From NCBI GenBank assembly GCA_947497175.1, contig CANMFM010000001.1, positions 310,001 to 374,000 of the forward strand: 64,000 nucleotides of DNA, read 5' to 3'. Under the pieces are notes generated by a model, which was not told the origin of the DNA, did not search any database, and worked only from the letters and a program-made list of their open reading frames with translations. The stretch comes from an uncultured Aquimarina sp. (lineage in GTDB: Bacteria > Bacteroidota > Bacteroidia > Flavobacteriales > Flavobacteriaceae). A program made the position numbers and the translations under genes. Shown here in pieces: positions 63,301 to 64,000 of this stretch (within the stretch, counting starts at the first letter, position 1; each line of letters starts with the position of its first letter).

Positions 63301-63579
63301 AACTACTTTTTGAATGATGATATAGAAGAACGATTTATCAGAGCTGAGCTTTGGTATGGAATACATCATGAAATGACGAATGGTTTAGCAGACTTCTTTG
63401 TGAGAAGAACCGGTAGATTATACTTTGATATATGGAGCGTACATAAATTTCGATCCATAGTTACAGAAGACATGATTAAATATCTCAAATGGGACGAGAC
63501 CAGGCTAGAGAATGAAAATAAATACTTAGATATGTTATTGCAAGATGCTTCAACATATTATAAAAAGGAATTCAGTTAA
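60400..63579 (+). CDS. Glycerol kinase-glycerol-3-phosphate dehydrogenase fusion (GlpK-GlpD)
   Basis: One uninterrupted 1059-codon frame. Residues 1-494 are a complete glycerol kinase: FDQGTTSTRA (9-18), GITNQRETTVVWD, catalytic GDQQASLFGQ (D241), GTGCFML, and the normal end YTGWQQAVART. Residues 495-524 form a linker that still contains a GlpD-like lead-in (FSVLDRKAQLQR). Residues 525-1059 are a complete FAD-dependent glycerol-3-phosphate dehydrogenase: GGGVTGAGIALDAASRG (531-547), HGGLRYL, AAGPWVD and the C-terminal ADFFVRRTGRLYFD. The protein would convert glycerol to dihydroxyacetone phosphate, passing electrons to quinone at the inner membrane. Met497 (61888) could act as an internal start. 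A LacI-type operator lies upstream. No glycerol facilitator gene is seen beside it. It overlaps the convergent PAP2 gene by 4 bases. Confidence 0.95.
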   Translation: MNKKYIIAFDQGTTSTRAIIFNTRGEICGIAQKELTQYYPKPGWVEHDPNEIVTHQQEVFIEVIQKSGISIHDVAGIGITNQRETTVVWDKTTGEPVYNAIVWLDKRTTKICEQLKSLELGEYVSKNTGLVIDSYFSATKLKWILDHVEGAREKASKGALLFGTIDTWLIWKFTNGAKHVTDHSNASRTMLYNIINLDWDEKLLAALNIPQSVLPEVQYSSSDFGNIHYQGQDIPIYGVAGDQQASLFGQGGFKSGIAKNTYGTGCFMLLNTGKKPYTSKNGLLTTLCCSLPEDNIKYALEGSIFVGGASVQWLRDKLQVVDNASETEAICKSTTSSDDLYVVPAFAGLGAPHWDMEAKGAIYGLTLDSGKNEIIKATVDALAYQTRDVLEAMIEDSGKQMAMLKVDGGASANDYLMQFQSDILNVQVDRPKMLEVTAMGAAFLAGIKAGIWTKKDIAKVRTIDKIFEPEITEHVRNRKYTGWQQAVARTKTVNKNMLAVKEDGPIRFSVLDRKAQLQRTQNEKYDLVIIGGGVTGAGIALDAASRGLKVCLIEKNDFASGTSNKSTKLIHGGLRYLKQMEIGLVKESGSERATVHQLAPHLVVPEKMLLPLVEGGTYGKFMASVGLKVYDFLANVEGADKRKMLTAKETLDKEPLINKEGLTGGGYYAEYRTDDARLTIELLKKAASYGANSINYCEMTSFNYNEEGKIKSLQCLDHNTQKSFTIKSRNFVSAAGPWVDLLREKDHSMNSKHLHLTKGVHLVFSRERFPLSQSIYFDVPDGRMIFAIPRGRATYVGTTDTNYTANLNRVVATKEDAEYLLEAVNHMFPKLELTTKDIESNWAGLRPLIHEDGKDPSELSRKDEIFESKTGLISIAGGKLTGYRKMAQRVIDTVLKTMSSKRREQFSKSHTKTIPLTSDPLKNDDEVREYLERVSRQLKDLKVEDQYYGWYLVSTYGKQTDIIINKVNYFLNDDIEERFIRAELWYGIHHEMTNGLADFFVRRTGRLYFDIWSVHKFRSIVTEDMIKYLKWDETRLENENKYLDMLLQDASTYYKKEFS

Positions 63580-64000
63580 AATCGACCGACAACTCCAATT
63601 TGACTGGCACCTAACCGAAGATTCCATCTAATTTTATGCTTTTTGGCACCATGCACATAACGATCATCTTTCTTTAAATAATTATCAACACTGTCAACAA
63701 TAACAACACTTAAGGCAAGTCCCAGTGTTACGTCTGTTAGCCAATGTGCGCCCTCCCAAAGACGCGATACGGGTGTTACTAATCCCAAAGCATAAATGCC
63801 ACCTTTCACAAACAAATTGTCAAACTGTTTAGCAAATGCATGCGCCGTAGTAAATGAAAGAATCGCATGTCCAGATGGAAAAGAATGGTATCCTGCTCCA
63901 CTTGACCAAAATCGAAAACTCAAACTGCCTTCACCAGTAAGCGGTCTAGCACGCCCTACAGCAGTCTTACTAAGTGTTTGTAAGAGACCGCCTGCTGTTG
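63576..64000 (-). CDS. PAP2-family phosphatase, C-terminal part (5' end outside the window)
   Basis: The frame is open to the window edge, so only about 141 C-terminal residues are seen. The three PAP2 motifs are all present: KTAVGRARP (upstream of the TTG at 63923, which is therefore not the start), FPSGHA and SRLWEGAHWLTD. The family removes phosphate from lipid phosphates such as undecaprenyl pyrophosphate or phosphatidylglycerol phosphate at the membrane. It is convergent with the glycerol fusion gene (4-base overlap). Its substrate is unknown. Confidence 0.88.
   Translation of the reverse strand, partial: TAGGLLQTLSKTAVGRARPLTGEGSLSFRFWSSGAGYHSFPSGHAILSFTTAHAFAKQFDNLFVKGGIYALGLVTPVSRLWEGAHWLTDVTLGLALSVVIVDSVDNYLKKDDRYVHGAKKHKIRWNLRLGASQIGVVGRF

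Noticed and set aside
60400..63579. GlpK-GlpD fusion as an assembly error
   Set aside because: Considered but not supported: the linker is in frame, AT-rich like its neighbours, and both domain ends are intact; only raw reads could show otherwise.
63576..63923. Complete short PAP2 protein starting at the TTG at 63923
   Set aside because: The KTAVGRARP motif lies upstream of it in the same open frame, so the gene runs out of the window.

Overview
The window is about 35% GC and reads as a chromosomal segment of a marine member of the Flavobacteriaceae (Bacteroidota), possibly close to Aquimarina; the genus is only a guess. Supporting signs are a TTG-N19-TAnnTTTG promoter, A-rich upstream regions with almost no Shine-Dalgarno sequences, a SusC/SusD pair, and many secreted or lipoprotein families typical of the group. 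I found no tRNA, rRNA, CRISPR array or complete insertion sequence.

Region 1 (1-12 kb) holds the 3' end of a UbiA-like prenyltransferase, a small secreted protein, a nitrilase, and an RsuA/RluB-type pseudouridine synthase whose catalytic Asp is written as Glu. A tight four-gene minus-strand operon follows (MORN-repeat protein, Dpm1-like GT2, processive GT2, GT-C) that could make and transfer a lipid-linked sugar. Next come a histidine kinase and a polyferredoxin/FAD-oxidoreductase pair.

Region 2 (12-26 kb) begins with an envelope cluster (DUF547 protein, beta-barrel protein, GH113-like lipoprotein, Omp85-like protein). Mixed household genes follow: DUF1349, ureohydrolase, S41 peptidase, TrkH/KtrB potassium transporter, SAP-domain protein and DinB-like protein. 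A seven-copy array of a 41-bp hairpin-forming repeat then precedes a Bacteroidota-specific gene (probably DUF6261). After it lie an azoreductase, a 3-hydroxyisobutyrate-dehydrogenase-like enzyme and an AraC regulator.

Region 3 (26-36 kb) is an arsenosugar biosynthesis cluster. It has ArsM, radical-SAM ArsS, a purine nucleoside phosphorylase, TIGR04282- and TIGR04283-type transferases, a rhodanese-like protein and a peroxidase-like CMD protein. Two DUF547 proteins, a sterol-desaturase-family hydroxylase and an old yellow enzyme lie among them. The expected route is arsenite, methylated arsenic, 5'-deoxyadenosyl-arsenical, loss of adenine, then addition of an aglycone.

Region 4 (36-64 kb) is a polysaccharide/glycoside utilisation locus. 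It has a GH3 beta-glucosidase, two LacI regulators, a GH13 alpha-glucosidase with isomaltase-type residues, SusC/SusD, three tandem about 1100-residue VCBS/ASPIC-UnbV lipoproteins, a vanadium-haloperoxidase-like lipoprotein and a GyrI-like protein. It ends with a single reading frame that fuses glycerol kinase to glycerol-3-phosphate dehydrogenase. A near-identical LacI-type operator (ATAATACAAACG core) lies at the GH3 gene, the second LacI gene and the fusion gene, suggesting one regulon. Together the genes point to uptake of a glycoside that releases both glucose and glycerol, for example a glucosylglycerol-type solute. That substrate is inference.
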